Of a DNA stretch of 49,920 bases, positions 26,137 to 34,368 are shown in pieces. The notes beneath the pieces were generated by a model. The model had not been told where the DNA came from. It saw nothing but the letters and a program-made list of their open reading frames with translations, and did no database searches. The first letter of the stretch is position 1; the number at the start of each line of letters is the position of its first letter. The stretch is from Candidatus Merdivivens pullicola (GTDB taxonomy: Bacteria; Bacteroidota; Bacteroidia; Bacteroidales; UBA932). The position numbers and the translations under genes are program-made. The stretch covers positions 1-49,920 of the forward strand of contig JADIMA010000034.1 in NCBI GenBank assembly GCA_017694945.1, given 5' to 3'.

Positions 26137-27483
26137 TCATTTGAACGATTTGATAATCGCAGTGGCCTCGGCGACCTTTTCATCTAACAGGGCCTGGGTG
26201 CGCGCCTCGCATATGAAGCGCAGATAAGGCTCGGTATTGGACGGCCTTATATTGAACCACCAGTCCTGGAACTCTACACGGTAACCGTCGAAATCATAAT
26301 AGGCCGTGCTTTTTTCAGCCTTCATGAAGCGATCCCTCACGGCATCCATGGCCTGCTGCTTCTGCTCAAGCCTGAAATTGATTTCTCCCGAATTGCGGTA
26401 CTTTGCGATACCGTCTATGAGTTCTGAAAACGGGATTCCCTTCTTTTTCATCCGCGATACTACATTGAGCACGAGCAACGAGGCGAGAAGCCCACTGTCA
26501 GAATAGAAGAAATCCCGGAAATAATAGTGCCCGGCAAGTTCCCCGCCATAGACTCCCCCGAGTTCGCGGAGTTTGCGTGCGGCGTATGCCCTGCCGACAC
26601 GCCATGTATGCATTTCCGCCCCCATAGGCTCAAGATATTCCCCTACGGCCTTCGAACTGCGGATATCCTGAAGGACAATGCCCTTTTCCCCTTTTTCCTC
26701 GAAGAAATAATGTCCGAGCACGGCTATTATCAGATCCGGCGAAACGAAACGGGACTTTTCGTCCACGAACATCACCCTGTCGGCATCTCCGTCGTATATG
26801 ACCCCGATATCGCAACCGTTCTCCTTCACGAGACGCTTCAAGTCGGCCACGTTTTCCGGCACGAGCGGGTTGGCCTCATGGTTGGGGAAGGTTCCGTCAA
26901 GAGTGTCGTACAAGTACAATGGCGATTCACCGAAAATCTCCTTTACGAACAGGGCGGCCATGCCGTTTGAAACATCCATGCCTATCTTCAGCGAAGAATA
27001 GTCCTCCCTGTATCCCAGAAGGAAGTCCAGATAGTCTTTCCTTACATCCATGCACTTCACCTCGCCTCTGGAAGAAACCGGAACCACGGGCTCGCCCCCT
27101 TCGATCCATTCCTTTATCTGCCCAAGTCCGTTGTCAAGGCCGACAGGAAGAGCGTTTTCGCATGAAACCTTCAGCCCGTTGTACTCTTTCGGGTTGTGAG
27201 AAGCGGTTATCTGCACGGAAGCCTTGAAACCGTATCTCGCAGTGGCGAAATACACCATCGGCGTGGTGCTCAGGCCAAGGTCGCAGACATCGGCGCCTGC
27301 ATCCGTTATTCCTTTTATCAGATATTCGTGTATCTCCGGAGAAGAGACCCTGACATCCCTTCCGACAGCCACCTTGTCGCAGCAAAGCAGCCGGGGGATG
27401 AAATAGCCCACCTTATATACAACATCCTTGTCAAAATCCTTGTTGTATATTCCTCTTATGTCGTATGCGTGAAATGCTCCCAT
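26137..27483 (-). CDS. manB: Phosphomannomutase/phosphoglucomutase
   Basis: About 448 residues from ATG 27483 (MGAFHAYDIRGIYNKDF, the usual N-terminus). Upstream in-frame codons overlap def and are unlikely. All four alpha-phosphohexomutase motifs are present: active-site serine loop QITASHNPKEYNG, Mg-binding YDGDADRVMF, sugar-binding GGELAGHYYF and the phosphate-binding RPSNTEPYLRF. It interconverts hexose 6- and 1-phosphates (mannose or glucose), supplying GDP-mannose and other nucleotide sugars. It begins 13 nt after the def stop. Although near the mannosidase operon, it is separated from it by the HdeD-like gene and the operator region. Confidence 0.93.
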   Translation of the reverse strand: MGAFHAYDIRGIYNKDFDKDVVYKVGYFIPRLLCCDKVAVGRDVRVSSPEIHEYLIKGITDAGADVCDLGLSTTPMVYFATARYGFKASVQITASHNPKEYNGLKVSCENALPVGLDNGLGQIKEWIEGGEPVVPVSSRGEVKCMDVRKDYLDFLLGYREDYSSLKIGMDVSNGMAALFVKEIFGESPLYLYDTLDGTFPNHEANPLVPENVADLKRLVKENGCDIGVIYDGDADRVMFVDEKSRFVSPDLIIAVLGHYFFEEKGEKGIVLQDIRSSKAVGEYLEPMGAEMHTWRVGRAYAARKLRELGGVYGGELAGHYYFRDFFYSDSGLLASLLVLNVVSRMKKKGIPFSELIDGIAKYRNSGEINFRLEQKQQAMDAVRDRFMKAEKSTAYYDFDGYRVEFQDWWFNIRPSNTEPYLRFICEARTQALLDEKVAEATAIIKSFK

Positions 27484-27496
27484 GCCTTTGATCGTT

Positions 27497-28066
27497 TTAA
27501 CGGATTTTACCTTTTCGTGACTTCGTTTTGTATGATGTATGGACACAGCCGCGTGCTATGCCGTTCAACCGGCCCTGCATCATCTTGCGGCGTATCGGCG
27601 GCACTCTGTCCACGAAAACCCTGCCGTCAAGATGATCCATTTCATGCTGCACCATACGGCAGGCGAAACGGTCGAACTCCTCTTCGACCTGCTCGAAGTT
27701 CTCATTATAATACCTTACTTTTATCCGTGCCGGACGCTTTACTTCAAGGTGGATGTCGGGCAGGCTCAGGCAGCCTTCGGAGAAAACAGCCTCTTCCTCG
27801 CTTTCTTCAAGAAGCACCGGATTAATCATCACTCTCTTGAACCCTTCAAGATAGTCATAAACATCGGTAAGATCCTTTCCATCGACTATAAGTATCCTTA
27901 ACGACTGTCCGACCTGGGGGGCCGCTATGCCGCAGCCGTCGGCATGGTGCATGGTCTCGTCCATGTCCGCCACGAGTCTGGAAATTTCCTCTTTCTTTGT
28001 CAGATCCGCCTCCGCGGCAACGGCGCGGAGTTCATCGGTTCCATATAAATATATAGGTAGAATCAT
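27497..28066 (-). CDS. def: Peptide deformylase
   Basis: 189 residues, normal length. The three metal/active-site motifs are intact: GCGIAAPQVG, EGCLSLP (metal-binding Cys) and QHEMDHLDG (HExxH). It removes the formyl group from the N-terminal methionine of new proteins in the cytoplasm. It lies between ruvX (27 nt upstream) and manB (13 nt downstream) on the same strand, so the three are probably co-transcribed from the ruvX promoter. Confidence 0.96.
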   Translation of the reverse strand: MILPIYLYGTDELRAVAAEADLTKKEEISRLVADMDETMHHADGCGIAAPQVGQSLRILIVDGKDLTDVYDYLEGFKRVMINPVLLEESEEEAVFSEGCLSLPDIHLEVKRPARIKVRYYNENFEQVEEEFDRFACRMVQHEMDHLDGRVFVDRVPPIRRKMMQGRLNGIARGCVHTSYKTKSRKGKIR

Positions 28067-28093
28067 AGTTGTAAATTAAGTCCAAAATATCAT

Positions 28094-28516
28094 TTATTTC
28101 ATTCCCGCCGGCCTGTCAAGGTAAGACTGGAGTATCAAAGCGGCGCTGATCTTGTCGGCGGCGCCCTTTTCCCGGCGATCCGACTTTTTCATTCCTCCGT
28201 CGATCATGGCCCTGTGGGCAAGAACCGAAGTAAAACGTTCATCCTCCAGGACTACCGGAATATCCGGAAAATTCTTTCCGAGCAATTTCAAAAAAACATC
28301 TACATCCGCAGCGGCTTCCGAAGGGGTATTGTCGGTATTCATCGGGTAGCCGACCACGAACTTCACTATCGTTTCGCGTGAAGCATAATTTTTGAGATAA
28401 TCTATTATCTTTGCGGAATGAACGGTTTCAAGGGCGGAAGCGAAAACGCACAGAGGGTCGCTGACGGCTACCCCGACTCTCTTTCTTCCGTAATCAATCC
28501 CTATAATCCTGTCCAT
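28094..28516 (-). CDS. ruvX: Holliday-junction resolvase-like / pre-16S rRNA nuclease YqgF
   Basis: 140 residues with the RNase H-like YqgF signatures: IIGIDYGRKRVGVAVSD with the first catalytic Asp, VVGYPMNTDNTPSEAAADV, VVLEDERFTSVLAHRAM, and the terminal DKISAALILQSYLD with the last acidic residue. E. coli YqgF processes the 5' end of 16S rRNA. The ruvX-def pair is common in Bacteroidales. The gene starts about 7 nt after its predicted -7 element. Confidence 0.93.
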   Translation of the reverse strand: MDRIIGIDYGRKRVGVAVSDPLCVFASALETVHSAKIIDYLKNYASRETIVKFVVGYPMNTDNTPSEAAADVDVFLKLLGKNFPDIPVVLEDERFTSVLAHRAMIDGGMKKSDRREKGAADKISAALILQSYLDRPAGMK

Positions 28517-28523
28517 AACACCG

Positions 28524-28554
28524 CAAAGTTAATTTTTTGATATGGGAAAACAAA
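28524..28554 (-). promoter_or_regulatory. Promoter for ruvX-def-manB
   Basis: On the minus strand TTTG (28554-28551) and TAACTTTG (28531-28524) are 19 nt apart, a full Bacteroidota consensus. The -33 element lies inside the 5' end of the divergent M23 gene, and the -7 element is only 7 nt from the ruvX ATG, so the leader would be almost absent. Confidence 0.75.
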
Positions 28555-29405
28555 ATAAAGAAGGAAAAGAAAAAAAAGATATTCGCTACAGGCTTGCGCT
28601 TATCATAGATTCCACACACCAGCAGATATGGCAGGCCACTTTCACCAAAAGCGGCATCATCCTCATCGCGACAAGCGGCCTTGTCCTCTTCATTGCAATC
28701 ATATTTTCAATCATAGCATTCACTCCCGTGCGCACGCTGATTCCGGGATATCCCGATGCCATGACAAAAAGGATGGCCGTCCGCAATGCCATGAAGATAG
28801 ATTCGCTTGAACGCGAAATAGCCATCTGGGACATATATTCCAAAAACCTGCGCAACGTGCTTACCGGAGGGATACCGGTCAATTTCGATTCGCTCGTGAC
28901 TTCTTCCGCGCAAACCATACGCCAGTCCGTCGATACCTCGGGGTTCACAGAATCCGACTCGCTGCTCAGGAAAGAAATTTCCGAAAATGAAAAGTACAAT
29001 GTCGCATCGGGCATGAAAGACATCAAAAGCATAGAAGGGAAAATGTTCTACACTCCAGCCAAAGGAGTAATCACACAGAAATACAATCCCGCCATAGGGC
29101 ATCCGTTCATCGACATCGCATGCACCGAAGGGGCCACGGTCTATTCCATACTCGACGGGACAGTGATAAGTTCAGGCTGGAACGATGAGACAGGATACAC
29201 CATACAGATACAGCATCCCGACGACATCGTATCCGTTTACAAACACAACGGCAAACTGCTCAAGAACGTAGGGGACAAAGTAAAGGCAGGGACGCCGATA
29301 GCCCTGACAGGCAACACCGGCAGTCTCAGCACGGGGCCTCACCTCCATTTCGAACTATGGCATGCGGGAGAAGCCATAGACCCTGAAAAATACATCAACT
29401 TCTAA
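28542..29405 (+). CDS. M23-family metallopeptidase, membrane-anchored
   Basis: 287 residues. A basic N-terminus is followed by one membrane helix at about 37-60 (GIILIATSGLVLFIAIIFSIIAF), then a helical region, then the LytM/M23 domain from about 170. The zinc ligands are seen in GHPFIDIA (His and Asp; the usual HxGxD spacing is kept in modified form as H-P-F-I-D) and GPHLHFELW, with SVYKHNG between. It probably cleaves peptidoglycan peptide cross-links or regulates amidases from the periplasmic side. It lies 7 nt before dxr. The arrangement M23-dxr-rseP-DUF4837 is familiar from Bacteroidales genomes. Confidence 0.88.
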   Translation: MGKQNKEGKEKKDIRYRLALIIDSTHQQIWQATFTKSGIILIATSGLVLFIAIIFSIIAFTPVRTLIPGYPDAMTKRMAVRNAMKIDSLEREIAIWDIYSKNLRNVLTGGIPVNFDSLVTSSAQTIRQSVDTSGFTESDSLLRKEISENEKYNVASGMKDIKSIEGKMFYTPAKGVITQKYNPAIGHPFIDIACTEGATVYSILDGTVISSGWNDETGYTIQIQHPDDIVSVYKHNGKLLKNVGDKVKAGTPIALTGNTGSLSTGPHLHFELWHAGEAIDPEKYINF

Positions 29406-29412
29406 AGCGACA

Positions 29413-30585
29413 ATGGAAAACCGAAAAAGAAAGATAGCGATACTCGGTTCCACCGGCTCCATCGGACGGCAGGCCGTAGATGTAGTGATACGGTATCCGG
29501 AATTATTCGAAGTAGAACTGCTTGCCGCAAACAGCAATTTCCGCCTGCTCGCAGAACAGGCATCTCTGACGGATGCCAACAACGCCGTAATATGCAAAGA
29601 GGAACTTTATGACGAAGCACAGCCGCTGTTCTCCGCCGGAAACACCAAACTGTTTTCAGGAATGGAGTCGGTATGCCATCTGCTCGAGGACAGCGACATC
29701 GATATCGTACTGGCGTCAATGGTCGGATTCAGCGGCCTGAAACCGGCCGTCAGCGCCTTGAAAAGCGGAAAGACCGTAGCAATCGCCAACAAGGAAATCC
29801 TGGTTTCAGCAGGAGAAACAGTTATGCGGCTGTCCAGAAAGCACTCCGCAGCACTCATCCCCGTCGATTCGGAGCATTCTGCAATCTTCCAATGCCTCCA
29901 GGGCGCATTCGGCTCCAGGGCTGACGAACTCATCATAACCGCATCCGGAGGGCCGTTCAGAAAAAACACCCTTGAAGAAATGAGGTCAGTCACCCCGGAA
30001 CAGGCCTTAAAGCATCCGAGATGGAAAATGGGGGAAAAGGTGACCATCGATTCGGCTACTCTGATGAACAAAGGCTTCGAGGTGATAGAGGCACGGTGGC
30101 TGTTCGGCATCCCGCAGGAAAAAATAAAGGTCGTAGTCCATCCGGAATCCATAATACACTCCATGGTAAGATTCGAAGACGGAGCCGTCCTTGCGCAGAT
30201 GGGCGCCCCGGACATGAGAATCCCCATCCAATATGCGCTGACCTATCCGCTACGCAGGCCATCACCTTGCGAAAGACTGGATTTCTCCTCCATCGGCAGG
30301 CTTACATTCGAAGAGCCGGACACAGAACGGTTCCCTGCCCTGGACACCGCCTACAGGGCCCTCGCCTGCGGAGGGAACGCCTGCTGCATCATGAGCAGCG
30401 CCGACGAACAGGCCGTGAAGGCGTTCATTGAAGGGAAGATACCTTTCACCGCGATACACGAAGTAATTGAAGAGGCGCTGGAAACCGTGCCTTTCATCCG
30501 AGAGCCGGATCTTGACGCAATATACGAAACGGACAGACTGGCCAAGACAAAAGCATTGGAAATAATAGACAAGATTAAAAAATAA
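29413..30585 (+). CDS. dxr: 1-deoxy-D-xylulose 5-phosphate reductoisomerase
   Basis: 390 residues. ILGSTGSIGRQAVDVV is the NADPH-binding loop. IANKEILVSAGE, PVDSEHSAIFQCLQG and ATLMNKGFEVIEARWLF carry the metal- and substrate-binding residues. The enzyme converts DXP to MEP, the committed step of the non-mevalonate isoprenoid pathway. It begins 7 nt after the M23 gene, and its stop codon directly abuts the rseP ATG, indicating translational coupling. Confidence 0.96.
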   Translation: MENRKRKIAILGSTGSIGRQAVDVVIRYPELFEVELLAANSNFRLLAEQASLTDANNAVICKEELYDEAQPLFSAGNTKLFSGMESVCHLLEDSDIDIVLASMVGFSGLKPAVSALKSGKTVAIANKEILVSAGETVMRLSRKHSAALIPVDSEHSAIFQCLQGAFGSRADELIITASGGPFRKNTLEEMRSVTPEQALKHPRWKMGEKVTIDSATLMNKGFEVIEARWLFGIPQEKIKVVVHPESIIHSMVRFEDGAVLAQMGAPDMRIPIQYALTYPLRRPSPCERLDFSSIGRLTFEEPDTERFPALDTAYRALACGGNACCIMSSADEQAVKAFIEGKIPFTAIHEVIEEALETVPFIREPDLDAIYETDRLAKTKALEIIDKIKK

Positions 30586-31890
30586 ATGGACATCCTAATT
30601 AAAATCATACAAGTAATCCTTGCACTGTCCCTGCTGGTGCTGGTACATGAACTGGGACATTTCTGTTTCGCCAAGATGTTCGGCATCAGGGTAGAAAAGT
30701 TTTATCTGTTTTTCGACTGGGGATTCTCAATTTTCAAATGGAAGCCGAAAAATTCCGAAACCGAATACGGCCTTGGGTGGCTCCCCTTGGGCGGTTACTG
30801 CAAGATTTCCGGAATGATAGACGAATCCATGGACAGCGACTCCCTGAAACGCGACCCGCAGCCTTGGGAATTCCGCTCCAAACCTGCATGGAAAAGGCTT
30901 CTCGTACTTGCCGGAGGCGTCATATTCAACTTCCTGCTTGCAATAATCATCTATATCATACTGCTGCTCGGACGGGGTGAAACATATATCAAAAACAGCG
31001 ACGCTTCGATTTACACATCCGAACTGGCCTATGAAATGGGATTCCGCAACGGGGACAGAATCATAGAATTCGACGATTACCGGCCCGATGATTTCGGCTC
31101 GCTTTCGGCCGACCTGCTGCACGAACAGGCCAGAACAGCCACGGTACTGAGGGACGGGGACACCGTGGAAATACACCTCGGGGACGATTACATTCCTAAA
31201 ATGCTCGAACAGAAGCAGCCTATATTCGGGATTGCAATACCGTTCACCGTGGCGCAGACCGCAGAAGGCTCAATAAACGAAGGCGTCCTGCTGCCGGGAG
31301 ACAGCCTTGTCGCCATCAACGGAGAGAAGATGACATACCTCCAGGATGCGAAGAAATACCTTGCCGGATACAAAGACACTACGGTGACCATGTCCGTAGT
31401 CCGGGAGGGACAGCAGGTCGAAGTGGAAGCCAGGGTTGACACCGCCGGCATGGTACAGGTCATGACGCAACTGCCCAAAATCACCACCCGGGATTACAAT
31501 TTCTTTTCCGCTATCCCGGCAGGTTTCAGACTCGCTTTCAGCACGATAGGAGACTATATCAAAGAACTCGGACTGATCTTCAATCCACAGACAGAAGCCT
31601 ATAAGGAAGTCGGTTCGGTAATCAGCATAGGAAGCATTTTCCCTGAAAAATGGGACTGGCTCAGATTCTGGAATATCTCCGCCCTGCTCTCCATAATGCT
31701 CGGAGTCATGAACCTGCTCCCCATACCCGGACTGGACGGAGGCCACATACTTTTCACGCTTTACGAAATGATTACGCGCCACAAACCGAGCGACAGGTTT
31801 CTTATGGGGGCGCAGGCCATCGGCATGCTCATACTGCTGATGATAATCGTACTGGCCTTTTGGAACGATTTGAGAAATTTCGTATTTTAG
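30586..31890 (+). CDS. rseP: Site-2 intramembrane protease RseP
   Basis: 434 residues. The zinc motif HELGH lies in the first membrane helix (LVLVHELGHFCFAKMFG). GWLPLGGYCKISGM follows, then a second helix (LVLAGGVIFNFLLAIIIYIIL), tandem PDZ-like regions between about 130 and 300 (one with LLPGDSLVAINGEK), and the C-terminal LLPIPGLDGGHI helix carrying the third zinc ligand. It cleaves transmembrane anti-sigma factors or signal-peptide remnants. The start codon touches the dxr stop. Confidence 0.93.
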   Translation: MDILIKIIQVILALSLLVLVHELGHFCFAKMFGIRVEKFYLFFDWGFSIFKWKPKNSETEYGLGWLPLGGYCKISGMIDESMDSDSLKRDPQPWEFRSKPAWKRLLVLAGGVIFNFLLAIIIYIILLLGRGETYIKNSDASIYTSELAYEMGFRNGDRIIEFDDYRPDDFGSLSADLLHEQARTATVLRDGDTVEIHLGDDYIPKMLEQKQPIFGIAIPFTVAQTAEGSINEGVLLPGDSLVAINGEKMTYLQDAKKYLAGYKDTTVTMSVVREGQQVEVEARVDTAGMVQVMTQLPKITTRDYNFFSAIPAGFRLAFSTIGDYIKELGLIFNPQTEAYKEVGSVISIGSIFPEKWDWLRFWNISALLSIMLGVMNLLPIPGLDGGHILFTLYEMITRHKPSDRFLMGAQAIGMLILLMIIVLAFWNDLRNFVF

Positions 31891-31923
31891 CAGTTTATTA
31901 ACGAAACCAAAACATAGTTTGCA

Positions 31924-32931
31924 ATGAAAAATGCCATTCATTCACTTCTCGTAACTTTGATTTCCGTCACGGCAGCACTACTTTGCTCTTGCGGAAATGT
32001 GGAAAACATAAAGCAGAATGTCAGCGGAAGCCCCGGTGAAATCATCGTCGTGATAAACGCCGGAGAATGGGAAAGCGAAGTAGGGGAAATACTCAGGAAC
32101 GACCTTGAGGCCGAATACCAGGTACTTCCGCAGATAGAACCCAAATTCAAACTCTACAACATCAACCCCGACAATTTTTCCAGTCTTTTCTGGATTCACA
32201 GGAACATTCTGATTGTAAACATATCTCCCGATGTAGAAGAGGACAAAACGCTTATAACCAAGGATGTATGGGCAGCCCCGCAGACTGTGGTCAAGGTCAA
32301 TGCAAAGGACAGGGAATCGGCAATAAAACTGCTCCGCGAAGACATTGAACTGATTGACAACACTTTCGAGCAAGCGGAAAGGGACAGGATAATCGCCAAC
32401 AATATCAAATACCAGGAAGCCAACGTGCGCCAGGTAGTAGGTAAAATGACCGGCGGTTCGCCATATTTCCCTATGGGCTTCACAATCAAGAAAAACGACG
32501 GCAAATTCATCTGGATAAGTTACGAGACGACCTATGTCAGCCAGTACGTGTTCGTATTCAAGTACCCGGCCACATCCCTGGACGACCTCACCGTTGACAG
32601 GATCATCTCCGAAAGCAACGCCGCCCTCAGGCTCAACGTACCGGGCCCTGTCGAGGACTCATACATGATTACGGCTGCATTGCCGGATCCGCAAATCAAG
32701 TTCGTAAAATACCAGAAACGGGACTTTGCGGAAGTACGCGGCCTTTGGGAAGTGCAGAACGATTACATGGGAGGGCCTTACGTAATCCACGCATTCTATG
32801 ACCGCAGCGGCGAAAACGTGATAGTACTCATGGGATTCGTCTATGCGCCGAAATTCGACAAGCGCAACTACATGAGGCAGGTCGAATCGATCATGTATTC
32901 ATTCGAATGGATGAATCTTGAAGAAAAATAG
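31924..32931 (+). CDS. DUF4837 lipoprotein
   Basis: 335 residues with a lipobox ending LLCSCG (lipid-modified Cys in the low 20s). The mature part matches DUF4837 of Bacteroidota as I recall it: GSPGEIIVVINAGEWESEVGE, FWIHRNILIVNI, FPMGFTIKKNDGKFIWISYET, and a C-terminal VIHAFYDRSGENVIVLMGFVYAP followed by KFDKRNYMRQVESIMYSF. Function unknown; it is probably an envelope protein. It sits 33 nt after rseP and is the last gene before the tRNA-Glu promoter. Confidence 0.85.
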   Translation: MKNAIHSLLVTLISVTAALLCSCGNVENIKQNVSGSPGEIIVVINAGEWESEVGEILRNDLEAEYQVLPQIEPKFKLYNINPDNFSSLFWIHRNILIVNISPDVEEDKTLITKDVWAAPQTVVKVNAKDRESAIKLLREDIELIDNTFEQAERDRIIANNIKYQEANVRQVVGKMTGGSPYFPMGFTIKKNDGKFIWISYETTYVSQYVFVFKYPATSLDDLTVDRIISESNAALRLNVPGPVEDSYMITAALPDPQIKFVKYQKRDFAEVRGLWEVQNDYMGGPYVIHAFYDRSGENVIVLMGFVYAPKFDKRNYMRQVESIMYSFEWMNLEEK

Positions 32932-32950
32932 CAAAAATTTAAAAAAAAGT

Positions 32951-32981
32951 TTTGGAGGTATAGAAAATATGCCTATCTTTG
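32951..32981 (+). promoter_or_regulatory. Promoter for tRNA-Glu and rpsT
   Basis: TTTG (32951-32954) and TATCTTTG (32974-32981) are 19 nt apart, a perfect Bacteroidota promoter. Transcription would begin near 32986, about 35 nt before the tRNA. Confidence 0.8.
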
Positions 32982-33020
32982 CACTCCATTTCAGACCGAA
33001 ACTCGGCGAGAGATGATGAT

Positions 33021-33092
33021 GGTGGATTCGTATAACGGTTAGTACTCAAGATTTTCATTCTTGCAATAGGGGTTCGATTCCCCTATCCACTA
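33021..33092 (+). tRNA. tRNA-Glu (UUC)
   Basis: Cloverleaf: acceptor GGTGGAT pairs with ATCCACT (one G-T pair), D-arm GTA...TAC with AACGGTTAG in the loop, anticodon stem CAAGA/TCTTG with loop TTTTCAT and anticodon TTC, and T-arm AGGGG-TTCGATT-CCCCT. CCA is not encoded. Only 21 nt and no terminator separate it from the rpsT start. Confidence 0.93.
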
Positions 33093-33113
33093 CAGAAACA
33101 AAAAAGAAAAATA

Positions 33114-33365
33114 ATGGCAAATCACGCATCAGCAGACAAGCGTACTCGTCAAAACGAAAGGCGCAGGTTGCATAATCGTTATTATGCAAAGACAACAAGG
33201 AATGCCATCAGGGCATTGAGGAACACGACAGACAAGAGCGAAGCGGAAGCAATGGCTCCAAAAATTTATTCAATGATTGACAAACTGGCTAAAATCAATG
33301 TCATTCATGACAACAAGGCTTCCAACCTCAAAAGCGGTTTGGCACATTACATCAACAAACTGTAA
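33114..33365 (+). CDS. rpsT: 30S ribosomal protein S20
   Basis: 83 residues, Lys/Arg-rich and helical. [21 protein letters not shown] is the S20 N-terminus, and [21 protein letters not shown] its C-terminus. It binds 16S rRNA early in 30S assembly. It appears to share a transcript with tRNA-Glu upstream, so its mRNA leader would be generated by tRNA processing. A strong intrinsic terminator follows. Confidence 0.97.
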   Translation: MANHASADKRTRQNERRRLHNRYYAKTTRNAIRALRNTTDKSEAEAMAPKIYSMIDKLAKINVIHDNKASNLKSGLAHYINKL

Positions 33366-33387
33366 TTTACCCTGACAGACATAGCGA

Positions 33388-33417
33388 AGACGGCTGAAAT
33401 ATCAGCCGTCTTTTTTT
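33388..33417 (+). terminator. Intrinsic terminator after rpsT
   Basis: AGACGGCTGA (33388-33397) pairs perfectly with TCAGCCGTCT (33402-33411) around loop AATA, and the second arm runs into a stretch of seven T. Confidence 0.9.
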
Positions 33418-33464
33418 ATATGATTATCCGCAAAAATCCAAGCATTCCCGTTTGGACGGTCAGA

Positions 33465-33515
33465 GGCGTGCCTTCTCCGGTCAGAAAGCACGTCTGCGCG
33501 CCCGAGGCCACGCCC
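33465..33515 (+). repeat. Dispersed palindromic repeat, copy D
   Basis: The core at 33465-33494 has arms GGCGTGC/GCACGTC around CTTCTCCGGTCAGAAA and matches the reverse complement of copy B (25316-25345) at 28 of 30 positions. The downstream flank GCGCGCCCGAGGCC matches the flank of copy A. It lies between the rpsT terminator and the radC promoter, in non-coding DNA. Confidence 0.7.
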
Positions 33516-33538
33516 AAAGAAGGTGTACCCGAAAAATC

Positions 33539-33586
33539 TTTGTTAGCAGGCGGCAGGGGATATTTTTGCGGAATTTGTTATTTTTG
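33539..33586 (+). promoter_or_regulatory. Promoter region of radC, two -7 elements
   Basis: TATTTTTG occurs twice (33561-33568 and 33579-33586), both matching TAnnTTTG. The first has TTTG at 33539-33542, 18 nt upstream; the second has no clear -33 partner. Leaders of about 30-50 nt would result. Confidence 0.55.
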
Positions 33587-33622
33587 CAGCGTGCGGGGGC
33601 GGGCTGTCGCAGGAGCAACGAC

Positions 33623-34306
33623 ATGAAAATAACAGAATGGAAGAAAGACGACAGGCCAAGGGAAAGATTTGAAAGCAACGGAGCCGGGGCATTGGGGGAC
33701 GCTGAACTGATTGCCATCCTGATTCGCACAGGGCATGCAGGCAAAAGCGCGGTCGCCCTTGCTCGCGACCTGATTGCATCGGCAGGCAACTCGCTCGCCG
33801 AACTGTCCAAGATGTCCATAGAGAAGATTGCAGGAACCCCGGGAATGGGGAAAGTAAAGGCAATCACAATCAAGGCCGCATTTGAACTCGGCAGGCGGTT
33901 CGCAATGGAGGAAGGCCCGTCAGTGAAAAACAGCCCGGTCAGCGACTCGGGGAAAGCGTTCAGGCTGCTTTACCCACGGCTCAAAAGCCTGGATCATGAA
34001 GAATGCTGGGTAATATTCCTCAACAAAGGGAACAGGGTAATCTCAATCGAGAAGGTGTCGAGCGGGGGAAGTTCATCGACAGTGATTGACAGAAAAGCGA
34101 TATTGAAATCCGCCGTGGAAAAACTTGCCAGCGGACTGATACTTGCGCACAACCACCCGTCGGGCAACCGTTTTCCCGGAGAATGCGACATCCGGGAGAC
34201 AAGGGCGCTCAAAGAGGCCGCAAGGATGATGGATATCGTCCTAATCGACCACATCATCATCGCCGGAGAAGATTATTACAGTTTTTCGGACAACTCGGGC
34301 ATCTGA
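33623..34306 (+). CDS. radC: JAMM-domain protein RadC
   Basis: About 227 residues from ATG 33623 (MKITEWKKDDRPRERFESNG, the normal start). The open frame extends upstream through the promoter and repeat and is not coding there. An N-terminal helix-hairpin-helix-like region (IAGTPGMGKVKAITI) precedes the JAMM metal motif LILAHNHPSGNRFPGECDI. RadC was once linked to repair, but the biochemical function remains uncertain. It is a single gene, with upp following under its own promoter. Confidence 0.93.
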   Translation: MKITEWKKDDRPRERFESNGAGALGDAELIAILIRTGHAGKSAVALARDLIASAGNSLAELSKMSIEKIAGTPGMGKVKAITIKAAFELGRRFAMEEGPSVKNSPVSDSGKAFRLLYPRLKSLDHEECWVIFLNKGNRVISIEKVSSGGSSSTVIDRKAILKSAVEKLASGLILAHNHPSGNRFPGECDIRETRALKEAARMMDIVLIDHIIIAGEDYYSFSDNSGI

Positions 34307-34311
34307 CCTCC

Positions 34312-34341
34312 TTGGATTGTAACGGGGAATTTATAACTTTG
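34312..34341 (+). promoter_or_regulatory. Promoter for upp
   Basis: TTGG (34312-34315) and TAACTTTG (34334-34341) are 18 nt apart. The predicted start near 34346 leaves a leader of about 23 nt before the upp ATG. Confidence 0.65.
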
Positions 34342-34368
34342 TAACCGCTTATAACAATTTTCAACGAC

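Noticed and set aside
33452-33622. In-frame upstream extension of radC
   Set aside because: It crosses a dispersed repeat and two promoter elements, and the translation is low-complexity basic sequence; family similarity begins at 33623.
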